DNA of 64,000 nt from an uncultured Bacilli bacterium (GTDB lineage Bacteria > Bacillota_I > Bacilli_A > RF39 > UBA660): positions 7,321 through 71,320 of the forward strand of contig CAKOXC010000004.1 of NCBI GenBank assembly GCA_934129945.1, read 5' to 3'. Of the stretch, positions 42,668-50,965 are shown piece after piece. Position numbers and translations under genes: made by a program. Below the pieces are notes generated by a model. That model made no database searches. It had not been told where the DNA came from and saw only the letters and a list, made by a program, of their open reading frames with translations. How positions within the stretch are numbered: the stretch's first letter is position 1; each line of letters opens with the position of its first letter.

Positions 42668-43510
42668 ATGAAAAAAATCGGATTTATAATAATTAATTAT
42701 AATGATTATAAAATTACTAAAAAATTGGTAGATAATATTAAGGATTATAAAGTAATTGATGAAATAGTAGTAGTTGATAATAAATCTACTGATAAATCAG
42801 TTTTAGAGTTAAAAAAAATAGATAATATTACTTTAATAGCTAATGAAGAAAATTATGGTTTTGCCAAAGCAATTAATATTGGTTGTAAATATTTAATAAA
42901 TAAATATAAAGATTGTTATATATTTGTTTCTAATTCAGATATAAGAATTGAAGAAGAAAATGATTTAAAGGAATTAGTAAAAACTTTTAAAGTTAAAGAT
43001 ATAGCATTAGTTGGACCTGTTATTAAAGAACCAGATGGAGTGGTTCGCGGATGGAAATTAACTAGTGTTAATGAAGATATATTAATGAATATACCGTTAA
43101 TTAATAGAGTATATAGAAATAAATTATTAAATTATAAAGATTCATATTATACAACATTGTTGTCTTATGTTGATATGGTAAAAGGATGTTTTTTTCTAAT
43201 TGATTCTAAAGCTTTAGAAAAAATTAATTATTTAGATGAAAATACTTTCCTATATTATGAAGAAAATATTTTAGCAAAAAAATTAAAGGTAAAAAAATAT
43301 AAAACTGTTATAAATAATAAAGTTACTATTTACCACGATCATGCTAAAACTATTAGTAAAAATATTAATAATATAAATAGATATAAAATTACTAAAGAAA
43401 GTTTTATGTATTATGAAAAAAATTATAATGATGCAAATAGTTTACAGATATTTATTCTAAAAATTTTAAATAATATAAATTTAATTGTAAAAAAAATAAG
43501 AAAAAAATAA
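42668..43510 (+). CDS. GT2-family glycosyltransferase
   Basis: The protein has 280 residues. 'IIINYNDYKITKKLVDNI', 'IVVVDNKSTDKSVLEL', 'NEENYGFAKAINIG' and 'FVSNSDIRI' are the standard GT-A/GT2 elements of rhamnosyltransferase-like enzymes, with Asp in the SDI metal site. It is divergent from the - strand gene, and both may be expressed from the region 42583-42667. It probably adds a sugar to a surface glycan. Confidence 0.85.
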   Translation: MKKIGFIIINYNDYKITKKLVDNIKDYKVIDEIVVVDNKSTDKSVLELKKIDNITLIANEENYGFAKAINIGCKYLINKYKDCYIFVSNSDIRIEEENDLKELVKTFKVKDIALVGPVIKEPDGVVRGWKLTSVNEDILMNIPLINRVYRNKLLNYKDSYYTTLLSYVDMVKGCFFLIDSKALEKINYLDENTFLYYEENILAKKLKVKKYKTVINNKVTIYHDHAKTISKNINNINRYKITKESFMYYEKNYNDANSLQIFILKILNNINLIVKKIRKK

Positions 43511-43533
43511 GTTCTCGTAATGAGAATTTTTTT
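43511..43533 (+). terminator. Terminator after the GT2 gene
   Basis: GTTCTC and GAGAAT form a 6-bp stem with one G-U pair and a 5-base loop, followed by T. Confidence 0.7.
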
Positions 43534-43600
43534 AATTTTAGTATAATTTCTTAAAAAACTAGACTTTGAAATTTATTTTTCAAAATTTTTATAAAAAGTA

Positions 43601-43629
43601 TTGCAAACATATGTTTGATGTGTTAGTAT
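43601..43629 (+). promoter_or_regulatory. Promoter with overlapping palindromic operator
   Basis: TTGCAA (43601-43606) and TAGTAT (43624-43629) have a 17-base spacer with TG before the -10. The perfect 14-base palindrome CAAACATATGTTTG (43604-43617) overlaps the -35 and spacer, a natural operator position. Confidence 0.6.
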
Positions 43630-43655
43630 GTGCTTAGAAACAGGGGGATAAGAAA

Positions 43656-44591
43656 ATGAAAAATGAAATAATAATTTTTAAAAATCAAAATGTTAAGTTA
43701 GAAGTTAATATGAAGGATGACACAGTTTGGTTAAATACCGGACAAATGGCTGAACTATTTGGAAGAGATATAAAGACTATTAGAAAACATATTAATAATG
43801 CATTGCAAGAAGAATGTGATAATGCAGTTGTCGCAAAATTTGCGACAACTGCAAGTGATGGCAAAATATATCAAGTAGATTATTATAATTTAGATATGAT
43901 TATTTCAGTTGGTTATAGAGTAAAATCTTCTCAAGGTGTTGAATTTAGAAAATGGGCAACCAACGTATTAAAAGATTATATGATTAAAGGTTATGCAGTT
44001 AATCAAAAAAGATTAGAATATTTAGAAAAGACAATTAAATTAATTGATATAGCTGGGAGAATTGACCAAAAATTAAATGGTGATGAAGCTTTGGAAATAA
44101 TTAGAGTGATTAATAATTATTCAAATGCTTTAAATTTACTCGATGATTATGATCATAGAAAGGTTAGTAAACCTAAAGGAACAAGTAGCGATAATAAAAT
44201 TAATTACACTGATTGTATGAATATAGTTAATAAATTACGATTTAATAGTAATAGCGATTTGTTTGCATTAGAAAGAGATAGAGGACTTGAATCAATAATT
44301 AGAAATATTTATGGATCATTTAATGGTCAAGATGTTTATCCTAGTACAGAAGAAAAAGCCGCTAACTTTTTATATTTAATTACAAAAAATCATACTTTTA
44401 TTGATGGTAATAAAAGAATAGCTGCGACTTTATTTATATATTTTTTAAGATTCTATAATATTTTATATAAAAATGGTAGACAAGTTATTGATAATAATAC
44501 GCTAGTAGCAATTACTTTATTAATTGCACAGTCTAATCCTAAAGAGAAAGATATATTAATAGATTTAGTAATGAACTTTTTAAATGATTAA
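43656..44591 (+). CDS. RhuM-family protein with C-terminal Fic/Doc domain
   Basis: The protein has 311 residues. Residues 1-115 match the RhuM virulence-protein family ('VWLNTGQMAELFGRDIKTIR', 'YNLDMIISVGYRVKSSQGVE', 'FRKWATNVLKDYMIKGYAV'). Residues 190-311 are a Doc-type Fic domain with 'HTFIDGNKRIAATLFIY' (His246), the H-x-F-x-x-x-N-K-R form used by death-on-curing kinases. The N-terminal part is likely DNA-binding. A perfect inverted repeat lies inside the gene at 43824-43852. It may be a toxin- or phage-defence-type gene. Confidence 0.88.
   Translation: MKNEIIIFKNQNVKLEVNMKDDTVWLNTGQMAELFGRDIKTIRKHINNALQEECDNAVVAKFATTASDGKIYQVDYYNLDMIISVGYRVKSSQGVEFRKWATNVLKDYMIKGYAVNQKRLEYLEKTIKLIDIAGRIDQKLNGDEALEIIRVINNYSNALNLLDDYDHRKVSKPKGTSSDNKINYTDCMNIVNKLRFNSNSDLFALERDRGLESIIRNIYGSFNGQDVYPSTEEKAANFLYLITKNHTFIDGNKRIAATLFIYFLRFYNILYKNGRQVIDNNTLVAITLLIAQSNPKEKDILIDLVMNFLND
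43824..43852 (+). repeat. Perfect inverted repeat inside the RhuM-Fic gene
   Basis: GCAGTTGTCGCAAA and its exact complement flank a single central A (14+1+14). It encodes Val-Val-Ala-Lys-Phe-Ala-Thr-Thr. In mRNA it would form a strong hairpin with a minimal loop; in DNA it is a symmetrical binding site. Confidence 0.9.
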
Positions 44592-44621
44592 AAATAAAGA
44601 AAATAGAAAGAAGGAAAAGTA

Positions 44622-45463
44622 ATGGAACAAGATAAAATGCATTTAATTAATAAAATATTTAATAATGAAACAATAAGAACTATATGGGATAAGGATGAAG
44701 AAAAATATTATATAAGTGTTGTAGATATAGTAGGAGTTATATCAGGAAGCAAGGATAAGCAAGCCTATTGGAGAAAACTTAAGCAGCGTTTAAAAGAAGA
44801 AGGAAATGAAACCGTGACAAATTGTCACGCTTTAAAATTAAAAGCTCATGATGGCAAGTATAGATTAACTGATGTAGTTGGTATTGAAGGAATGTTTAGA
44901 ATTATAGAATCAATACCAAGTAAAAATGCTGAACCGATAAAACAATGGCTAGCTAAATTAGGTAGTGAAAGAGTTGATGAAGTATTTGATCCATCTATAA
45001 GCGTACAAAAAGGAATTGATACATATAGAAGAAAAGGTTACGATGAAGATTGGATTCAAAAAAGAATTAAAGCGACACAAGATAGGAAAAAATTAACTGA
45101 TGTTTGGAAGAACGGAATAACGAATATGCAATTCTGACTAATGAAATATACAAAAGTTGGTCAGGAATGAGTGCTAAAGAATATAAACAGTATAAAGGTT
45201 TAAGAAAAGAATCTTTAAGAGATAACATGAGTGACATTGAAGTTACACTTGCAGATTTAGGAGAATTAGCTACTCGTGAAATTGCTAAGAAACGTAATCC
45301 ACAGAGATTAAAAGAAAACAAAGAAGTAGCTAAACGTGGCGGTAAGATAGCAAATAATGCAAGAGTAGATTTAGATAGTGAAATTGGTGAAAACGTTATA
45401 ACCAAAAATAATGCTTTAAATTATGAATATAACGAAGAAGAACAGAAGAAGAACATTTATTAG
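44622..45463 (+). pseudogene. Frameshifted Bro-N/antirepressor-type gene
   Basis: The first frame (44622-45137) has a Bro-N-like domain ('EEKYYISVVDIVGVISGSKD', 'YWRKLKQRLKEEGNE', 'KYRLTDVVGIEGMFRIIESI') and a KilA/antirepressor-like middle. It leaves frame after 'KLTDVW' near 45107. The continuation is in another frame ('NNEYAILTNEIYKSWSGMSA' to 45463). Adding one A in TGGAAGAACGG restores W-K-E-R-N-N-E-Y, so a single-base deletion explains it. The intact protein would be about 280 residues. The truncated product may still bind DNA. AGAAGGAAAAG precedes the start. Confidence 0.85.
44813..44829 (+). repeat. Inverted repeat inside the Bro-N gene
   Basis: CGTGACAA and TTGTCACG flank a central A (8+1+8). 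It occupies the position in the Bro-N domain that corresponds to the repeat in the RhuM gene, just before the H/S-D-G-K motif. Confidence 0.85.
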
Positions 45464-45495
45464 AAAATAAATAAATCTTTTACGCGTTATATATT

Positions 45496-45523
45496 AATTA
45501 GAGTTTAAAACTCTAATTTTTTT
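45496..45523 (+). terminator. Terminator after the Bro-N pseudogene
   Basis: ATTAGAGTTT and AAACTCTAAT form a perfect 10-bp stem with almost no loop, followed by T. Confidence 0.85.
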
Positions 45524-45567
45524 AATAATCTCTTGTTTTAAATTTAAAATGACTTTTATAATTATTT

Positions 45568-45595
45568 TTGATAAAATAATATTATGTTGTATAGT
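45568..45595 (+). promoter_or_regulatory. glmS promoter
   Basis: TTGATA (45568-45573) and TATAGT (45590-45595) have a 16-base spacer. The predicted leader is about 20 bases, too short for a glmS ribozyme. Confidence 0.5.
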
Positions 45596-45620
45596 TAGTT
45601 TTTAGGAAGGTATAAATTAG

Positions 45621-47402
45621 ATGTGTGGAATAGTAGGATATGTTGGAAAACAACATTGCATAGATAAAATAATTAACGGTTTAGAATCATTAGAATATAG
45701 AGGTTATGACAGTGCTGGAATAGCTTATAAAAAGCAAGACAAGATAATAATAAAAAAAGCTAAAGGAAAAATAGAAAATTTAAAAAAAATTTTAAATACA
45801 AATGAAGAATCTTATTTAGGAATAGGTCATACAAGATGGGCTACTCACGGTAAACCATGTAAAGAAAATTCACATCCACATTCTGTTGGTAAAGTTACCT
45901 TAGTTCATAATGGTATTATTGAAAACTATGAAGAGTTAAAAAAAGAATTAAAAGAATATAAATTTTGTTCTGAAACAGATAGTGAAGTTGTAGCTGCATT
46001 AATTGATAAATTATATAAAAGTGAAAAAAACATGGTTAATGTATTAAATAAATTGAAAGATTATCTTATTGGAAGTTATGCATTAGGCATAATTTTAGAA
46101 GGTGATGATAATTTATATGTAATAAGAAAAGATAGTCCTTTAATAATTGGGGTAGCAGATGATGGAAATTTTATAGCTAGTGATGTACCCGCTGTTTTAA
46201 AATATACAAATAAATATTATTTACTTCTTAATAATGAATATGTAATTTTAACACCGTATGATGTAACAATCTATTCTGAAAAAAATAAACAAATAAAAGA
46301 ATTACTTGCATTTGATGGAAAAATAGATGCTGCAATGAAAAATGGCTATGAACATTTTATGCTAAAAGAAATATATGAACAGCCAAAAGTATTAAAAGAT
46401 ACAATAAATGAATATTTAAAAGATAATTGTTTCTTTATGAAAAAATTAAAAGGATTTGAAAAATACACGGGTATTGATATTGTTGGATGTGGGAGTGCTT
46501 ACCACGTCGGCATGGTAGGTGGAAGTTTAATTTCAAAATACGGAAATATTCCTGTGAATGAATACATAGCTAGTGAATATAGGTATAATAAACATTTTTA
46601 TACAAAAAATCATTTAATAATTGTTATAAGTCAAAGTGGAGAAACTGCAGACACTTTAGCTGTTGTTAGAAAAGCAAAAGAAGATGGTATAGAAACTCTT
46701 GCTATTGTCAATGTAATAGGATCTTCTATAGCACGTGAAGCAGACGAAGTTATGTATATTAAAGCTGGACCAGAAATATCTGTTGCAACAACAAAAGCAT
46801 ATACTTGTCAATTAATAATTTTATCTTTAATAGCAGCATATTTAGGTATAAAGAAAAATTTTATAGATGAAAAAATATTAGACGATTTTAGAATAATTAG
46901 TAATTTAATAGAAAATTTATTAACAAATATAGAAGAAGAAAAAGAAATTGCAAAAATACTTTCTAAGAAAAATGATGTTTATTATTTAGGAAGAAAAATA
47001 GATTATGCTTCTTGTTTAGAAGCATCACTAAAGTTAAAAGAAATAAGTTATATTCATTCAGAAGCTTATGCAGCTGGAGAATTAAAACATGGCACAATAA
47101 GTTTAATTGAAGAAAATACTCCAGTTATTAGCATTATTACTGATGATAGTATAAGACTTAAAACTTTATCAAATGTTAAAGAAGTTTGTGCAAGAGGTGC
47201 GTATAGTATAATTATTACAAATGAAGATATTTTAGATAAAAGCCTATATAAAAATTTATTAGTAATTCCTAATGTTTCAGATTTTATTGAATGCATAGTT
47301 GTTATAATTAAATGTCAATTAATTGCATATTATACGGCTGTTTATAAAAATTGTGATGTTGATAAACCTAGAAATTTAGCTAAAAGTGTTACAGTGGAGT
47401 AG
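45621..47402 (+). CDS. glmS: Glutamine-fructose-6-phosphate aminotransferase (isomerizing)
   Basis: The protein has 593 residues. Cys2 ('MCGIVGYVG') is the glutaminase nucleophile of the N-terminal Ntn domain (1-215; 'LESLEYRGYDSAGIA', 'HTRWATHGKP'). Two SIS domains follow (about 275-400, 'SQSGETADTLAVVRKAKEDG', and about 440-575, 'EISYIHSEAYAAGELKHG'), ending with the typical 'LAKSVTVE'. It makes glucosamine-6-phosphate for peptidoglycan and wall glycans. It stands ahead of the polysaccharide cluster. AGGAAGG precedes the start. Confidence 0.97.
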   Translation: MCGIVGYVGKQHCIDKIINGLESLEYRGYDSAGIAYKKQDKIIIKKAKGKIENLKKILNTNEESYLGIGHTRWATHGKPCKENSHPHSVGKVTLVHNGIIENYEELKKELKEYKFCSETDSEVVAALIDKLYKSEKNMVNVLNKLKDYLIGSYALGIILEGDDNLYVIRKDSPLIIGVADDGNFIASDVPAVLKYTNKYYLLLNNEYVILTPYDVTIYSEKNKQIKELLAFDGKIDAAMKNGYEHFMLKEIYEQPKVLKDTINEYLKDNCFFMKKLKGFEKYTGIDIVGCGSAYHVGMVGGSLISKYGNIPVNEYIASEYRYNKHFYTKNHLIIVISQSGETADTLAVVRKAKEDGIETLAIVNVIGSSIAREADEVMYIKAGPEISVATTKAYTCQLIILSLIAAYLGIKKNFIDEKILDDFRIISNLIENLLTNIEEEKEIAKILSKKNDVYYLGRKIDYASCLEASLKLKEISYIHSEAYAAGELKHGTISLIEENTPVISIITDDSIRLKTLSNVKEVCARGAYSIIITNEDILDKSLYKNLLVIPNVSDFIECIVVIIKCQLIAYYTAVYKNCDVDKPRNLAKSVTVE

Positions 47403-47441
47403 AATAAATTACTATAATATAGTGTTTTTAAAAAATAATTG

Positions 47442-47450
47442 TGTTATAAT
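47442..47450 (+). promoter_or_regulatory. Extended -10 promoter of the exporter operon
   Basis: TGTTATAAT, 24 bases before the ABC ATPase start, matches the elements at 35021 and 35706. The polysaccharide genes that follow are closely packed and may be one long transcript. Confidence 0.5.
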
Positions 47451-47473
47451 TAAATAGTTATGGAGGATTAAAA

Positions 47474-48214
47474 ATGACAAAAGAAAATGATATTGCAATA
47501 AAAGTTGAAAATGTTACAAAGTCTTTTAAATTATTCTATGATAAACCAAGTACATTAAAAGAAAGATTAGTTTTCTGGAATAAGAAAAAAGCTGAAGAAC
47601 ATACTGTTTTAAAAGATATTAGTTTAAACATAAAAAAAGGTGAAACAGTTGCTTTAATTGGAGTAAATGGTAGTGGTAAATCTACATTGTTAAAACTAAT
47701 GACAAAGATAATTTATCCTACTAAAGGAAAAATTACTACAAATGGAAAATTAACATCATTACTAGAATTAGGTGCAGGATTCCATCCAGACTTTACAGGA
47801 AGAGAAAATATTTATTTTAATGCTGCAATATTTGGACTTACTAAACAAGAAATTGATAATAGATTAGACAAAATAATTGAATTTTCAGAATTAGGTGAAT
47901 TCATAGATTCACCTGTACGTACCTATTCATCAGGAATGTACATGAGACTTGCTTTTTCTGTAGCGATTAATGTAGATGCTGAAATATTGTTAATTGATGA
48001 AATATTAGGTGTTGGTGATCAACATTTTCAAGAAAAATGTTTTGCAAAATTAGAAGAATTACGAGATAGTGATAAAACTATAGTTATTGTTTCACATAGC
48101 TTAGATTCATTAAAAAAGCTCTGTAAAAGAGCAATATGGATATACGATGGTATTGTGAAAATGGATGGTAAAACTAATGAAGTATTTGAAAAATATTTAG
48201 ATACTTGTAAATAG
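47474..48214 (+). CDS. ABC transporter ATPase for polysaccharide/teichoic acid export (TagH/Wzt-like)
   Basis: The protein has 246 residues. Walker A GVNGSGKS at 63-70, the 'GAGFHPDFTGRENIYFNAAI' segment typical of TagH/RfbE/Wzt, signature 'YSSGMYMRL', and Walker B with Asp175-Glu176 followed by 'ILGVGDQHFQEKC'. There is no C-terminal carbohydrate-binding extension as in some Wzt proteins. It pairs with the permease 14 bases downstream. Confidence 0.92.
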   Translation: MTKENDIAIKVENVTKSFKLFYDKPSTLKERLVFWNKKKAEEHTVLKDISLNIKKGETVALIGVNGSGKSTLLKLMTKIIYPTKGKITTNGKLTSLLELGAGFHPDFTGRENIYFNAAIFGLTKQEIDNRLDKIIEFSELGEFIDSPVRTYSSGMYMRLAFSVAINVDAEILLIDEILGVGDQHFQEKCFAKLEELRDSDKTIVIVSHSLDSLKKLCKRAIWIYDGIVKMDGKTNEVFEKYLDTCK

Positions 48215-48227
48215 AAAGGAATAAAAA

Positions 48228-49007
48228 ATGAAGCTTTTTAAAGATTTATATGCTTATAGAGAATTATTGAAAAATAATGTAAAAAAAGATGTTCGAGGAA
48301 AATATAAAGGATCATTTTTGGGAGTATTGTGGACATTTATGAACCCATTGTTAATGACATTAGTTTATGCAATAGTTTTCCCATTTTTAATGAAAGGTGC
48401 ATCATATGAACATTATACAACGTTTTTAATAATAGGTATATTAGCATGGAATTGGTTTGGAACTTGTATTTCTCAAGGAACGTATTCAGTTTTAGGAAAT
48501 GGTGGAATTATAAAAAAAGTATATTTTCCAAGAGAAATTTTACCAATTTCAGTTGTAACAAGTGGTTTAATCAATTATTTGATTAGTTTAGTAATTATAG
48601 CAATATTTTTGATTTGCTCAGGTATAGGATTTAACATTAATATGTTGTGGCTGCCATTTATAATTGTTACACAATATTTTTTGACTTTAGGAATTGTATT
48701 TATAACTAGTGCATTAAATGTTTATGCAAGAGATTTAGAATATTTAGTAAGTTTTTTTACTCAAATGTTATTTTATGCCACACCAATTTTATATTCAATG
48801 GATATTTTTGGTGATTCTAAAGTTGCAACTTTGATTAATTGTAATCCAATGACATCTATAATTAATTCTTATCGAGATGTATTATATTGGGGAAACTTGC
48901 CACATATAAAGTCGTTGATTATTGTGTTAATATTTAGCATCTTTTTATGTTTTGTTGGATTGAAAATTTTTAGAAAACTTTCTAAAGGCTTTGCAGAAGA
49001 AGTATAG
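48228..49007 (+). CDS. ABC-2 type polysaccharide export permease (TagG/Wzm-like)
   Basis: The protein has 259 residues with six membrane helices. 'VKKDVRGKYKGSFLGVLWTF', 'GTYSVLGNGGIIKKVYFPRE' and 'PILYSMDIF' are the usual TagG/Wzm elements. With the ATPase upstream it should move an undecaprenyl-linked glycan or teichoic acid across the membrane, the substrate being built by the following genes. Confidence 0.92.
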   Translation: MKLFKDLYAYRELLKNNVKKDVRGKYKGSFLGVLWTFMNPLLMTLVYAIVFPFLMKGASYEHYTTFLIIGILAWNWFGTCISQGTYSVLGNGGIIKKVYFPREILPISVVTSGLINYLISLVIIAIFLICSGIGFNINMLWLPFIIVTQYFLTLGIVFITSALNVYARDLEYLVSFFTQMLFYATPILYSMDIFGDSKVATLINCNPMTSIINSYRDVLYWGNLPHIKSLIIVLIFSIFLCFVGLKIFRKLSKGFAEEV

Positions 49008-49030
49008 AAAGTTAGTAGTAGGAGGAGTTT

Positions 49031-50965
49031 ATGGGAAAAAAAGAAGTAGCATTAGTGTATGGAATAACTAATAATTATGTTGATAAATTAGCTAATGTAT
49101 TAATAGGTTTAAATGAAAAAAGTAAGAAGTTTTGGGATGATATTATAATTTTACATAATGGCCTTACTGAAAAAAATAAACAAATGTTAAATGAAATTGT
49201 TAAGTGTAAATTTATTGAAGTAAAAAGGGATGATTTTATAAATGAAATTAATGAAGAAGCTATGAATTTATATAGTATAGCAGCTTTCTTTAGATATGAA
49301 TGCTTCAATATGTTGAATAAATATAAAAAAGTTATATGGTCAGATGTAGATGTTTTATATCAAGGAGATTTGAGTGGTTTAATCGATTATGCTATAGATA
49401 AGGACATAGCAGCGGTACAGGCATTAGAAGAATATGCTGTAATAAATAATTTTTATGATATTATAGAAAAATATAATATGTTCGTTCCTATGTATAATTC
49501 TGGCTTATTGGTTTTGAACGATAAATTATTAAAGTATGGAGATTTATCTGAATGGTGCTATAAAAAAACTATAGAATATGCTTCATTATTAAAGTGGCCA
49601 GATCAAGGAATTATTAATTTGATGATTCAGGAATTTGATATGAGTGTTGATAATATTGATATTGATTTATATCATTGTCACCCATCTTTTTTTGATAAAG
49701 GTAAAAAAGCAAAAATCGTTCATGCGCATGGTACAAGGAAATTTTGGAATGATGAAGAATATAATAGGCGCTATCCATTATGGAATGAATACGGAAAAAA
49801 ATGGAATTTAATCAAAAAAAGTTATGGAGAAATGCCTTTAGTTTCTGTTATAATGACAGTATATAAGCGTTATGATTTTTTAAACGAATGTCTAAATAGC
49901 ATTTTGAATCAAACTTATGATAATTTTGAAATTATATTAGTAATAGAAAAAAGTGAAAATCAAGATGAAATAAAAGAATTTGTAGAAAAATATGATGATG
50001 ATAGAATTAAAATTATTTGTAATGAAAAAAGAGAAGGCTTTCCAAAATCTTTAAATATTGCTATTGAAAATTCTAATGGTAAATATATTGCAAGAATGGA
50101 TGATGATGACATTTCTGTAAATATAAGATTTGAAGAAGAAGTAAGTTTTTTAGAAAATAATTTAGATATTGGTATGGTATCTTCGAACGCGGAATTTTTT
50201 ATGAATTCTACAGGAAAGTGGTTTGATAAAGGCTTAAAAAATGAGGAGATAAAAACTGAATTATTAGTTGGCTGCCCAATATGTCACCCATCTGTTATGT
50301 TTAATAAAAAACTATTTAAAAAATACAATTTGAAATATAATGAAAATTATTTTTCTGAAGATTTTGAATTGTGGAGCCAGGCAATTAAATATTTAAAAAT
50401 GGAGAGATTAAATACGGTTTTATTAAAATATAGAGCTTCTGGTTTGAGTTTGACTGGATCAAATAATAATGAAAATAAAATAGCAAATTCAACAAAAAAT
50501 ACAATCAAACATCAATTTAAAGAAAATTTAGGGTTGGATTTAACTGACAATGAAATAACTGCTATTCAAAAACGCAAAGAAATATTATGCTGCTATGGTA
50601 ATACTCAATCAATAATTGATTTGAAAAAAAATACAATAAAAAAAATAATTGATAGTAATAAAGTACAAAAGTATTATGACGAAAAATTATTAAAAAAAGT
50701 ATTAAATTATAATCAATATTTTGAAGAGGATAATCAATGTATAAAAAAGAAAAATTATGTTAAGTCTGGAGTTAAATTAATAATTAAACCTTTTTATAAA
50801 ATTTTACAAAAAGTATATAATAAATTATCATATAGTAATATGTTAAGCATGCGTTTATATTTTGATGATATGAATAATAAGATAAACCATATAACTGAAA
50901 TGACTCATAGATTAGACTGGGACATTAATTATTCTAAAAAGAAAAAAATATGCAAAAAGAAATAA
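49031..50965 (+). CDS. Two-domain GT8-GT2 glycosyltransferase
   Basis: The protein has 644 residues. An N-terminal GT8-like domain (about 1-255) has 'KKVIWSDVDVLYQGDL' with D-V-D at 105-107, 'MYNSGLLVLND' and 'WPDQGIINLM'. A GT2 domain (about 268-480) has 'PLVSVIMTVYKRYDFLNECL', 'NGKYIARMDDDDIS' and 'CPICHPSVMFNKKL'. A Lys-rich helical tail follows. Both catalytic DxD sites look intact, so it may add two different sugars. A paralogue at 56558 has a damaged first domain. It overlaps the next gene by 16 bases. Confidence 0.85.
   Translation: MGKKEVALVYGITNNYVDKLANVLIGLNEKSKKFWDDIIILHNGLTEKNKQMLNEIVKCKFIEVKRDDFINEINEEAMNLYSIAAFFRYECFNMLNKYKKVIWSDVDVLYQGDLSGLIDYAIDKDIAAVQALEEYAVINNFYDIIEKYNMFVPMYNSGLLVLNDKLLKYGDLSEWCYKKTIEYASLLKWPDQGIINLMIQEFDMSVDNIDIDLYHCHPSFFDKGKKAKIVHAHGTRKFWNDEEYNRRYPLWNEYGKKWNLIKKSYGEMPLVSVIMTVYKRYDFLNECLNSILNQTYDNFEIILVIEKSENQDEIKEFVEKYDDDRIKIICNEKREGFPKSLNIAIENSNGKYIARMDDDDISVNIRFEEEVSFLENNLDIGMVSSNAEFFMNSTGKWFDKGLKNEEIKTELLVGCPICHPSVMFNKKLFKKYNLKYNENYFSEDFELWSQAIKYLKMERLNTVLLKYRASGLSLTGSNNNENKIANSTKNTIKHQFKENLGLDLTDNEITAIQKRKEILCCYGNTQSIIDLKKNTIKKIIDSNKVQKYYDEKLLKKVLNYNQYFEEDNQCIKKKNYVKSGVKLIIKPFYKILQKVYNKLSYSNMLSMRLYFDDMNNKINHITEMTHRLDWDINYSKKKKICKKK

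Noticed and set aside
45067..45405. Open frame of 112 codons on the - strand
   Set aside because: It lies antisense to the coding Bro-N gene, has no ribosome site or family features, and follows from the codon pattern of the + strand.
45524..45620. glmS ribozyme in front of glmS
   Set aside because: Only about 100 bases lie between the terminator and the start, the predicted leader is about 20 bases, and no ribozyme-like core is visible.
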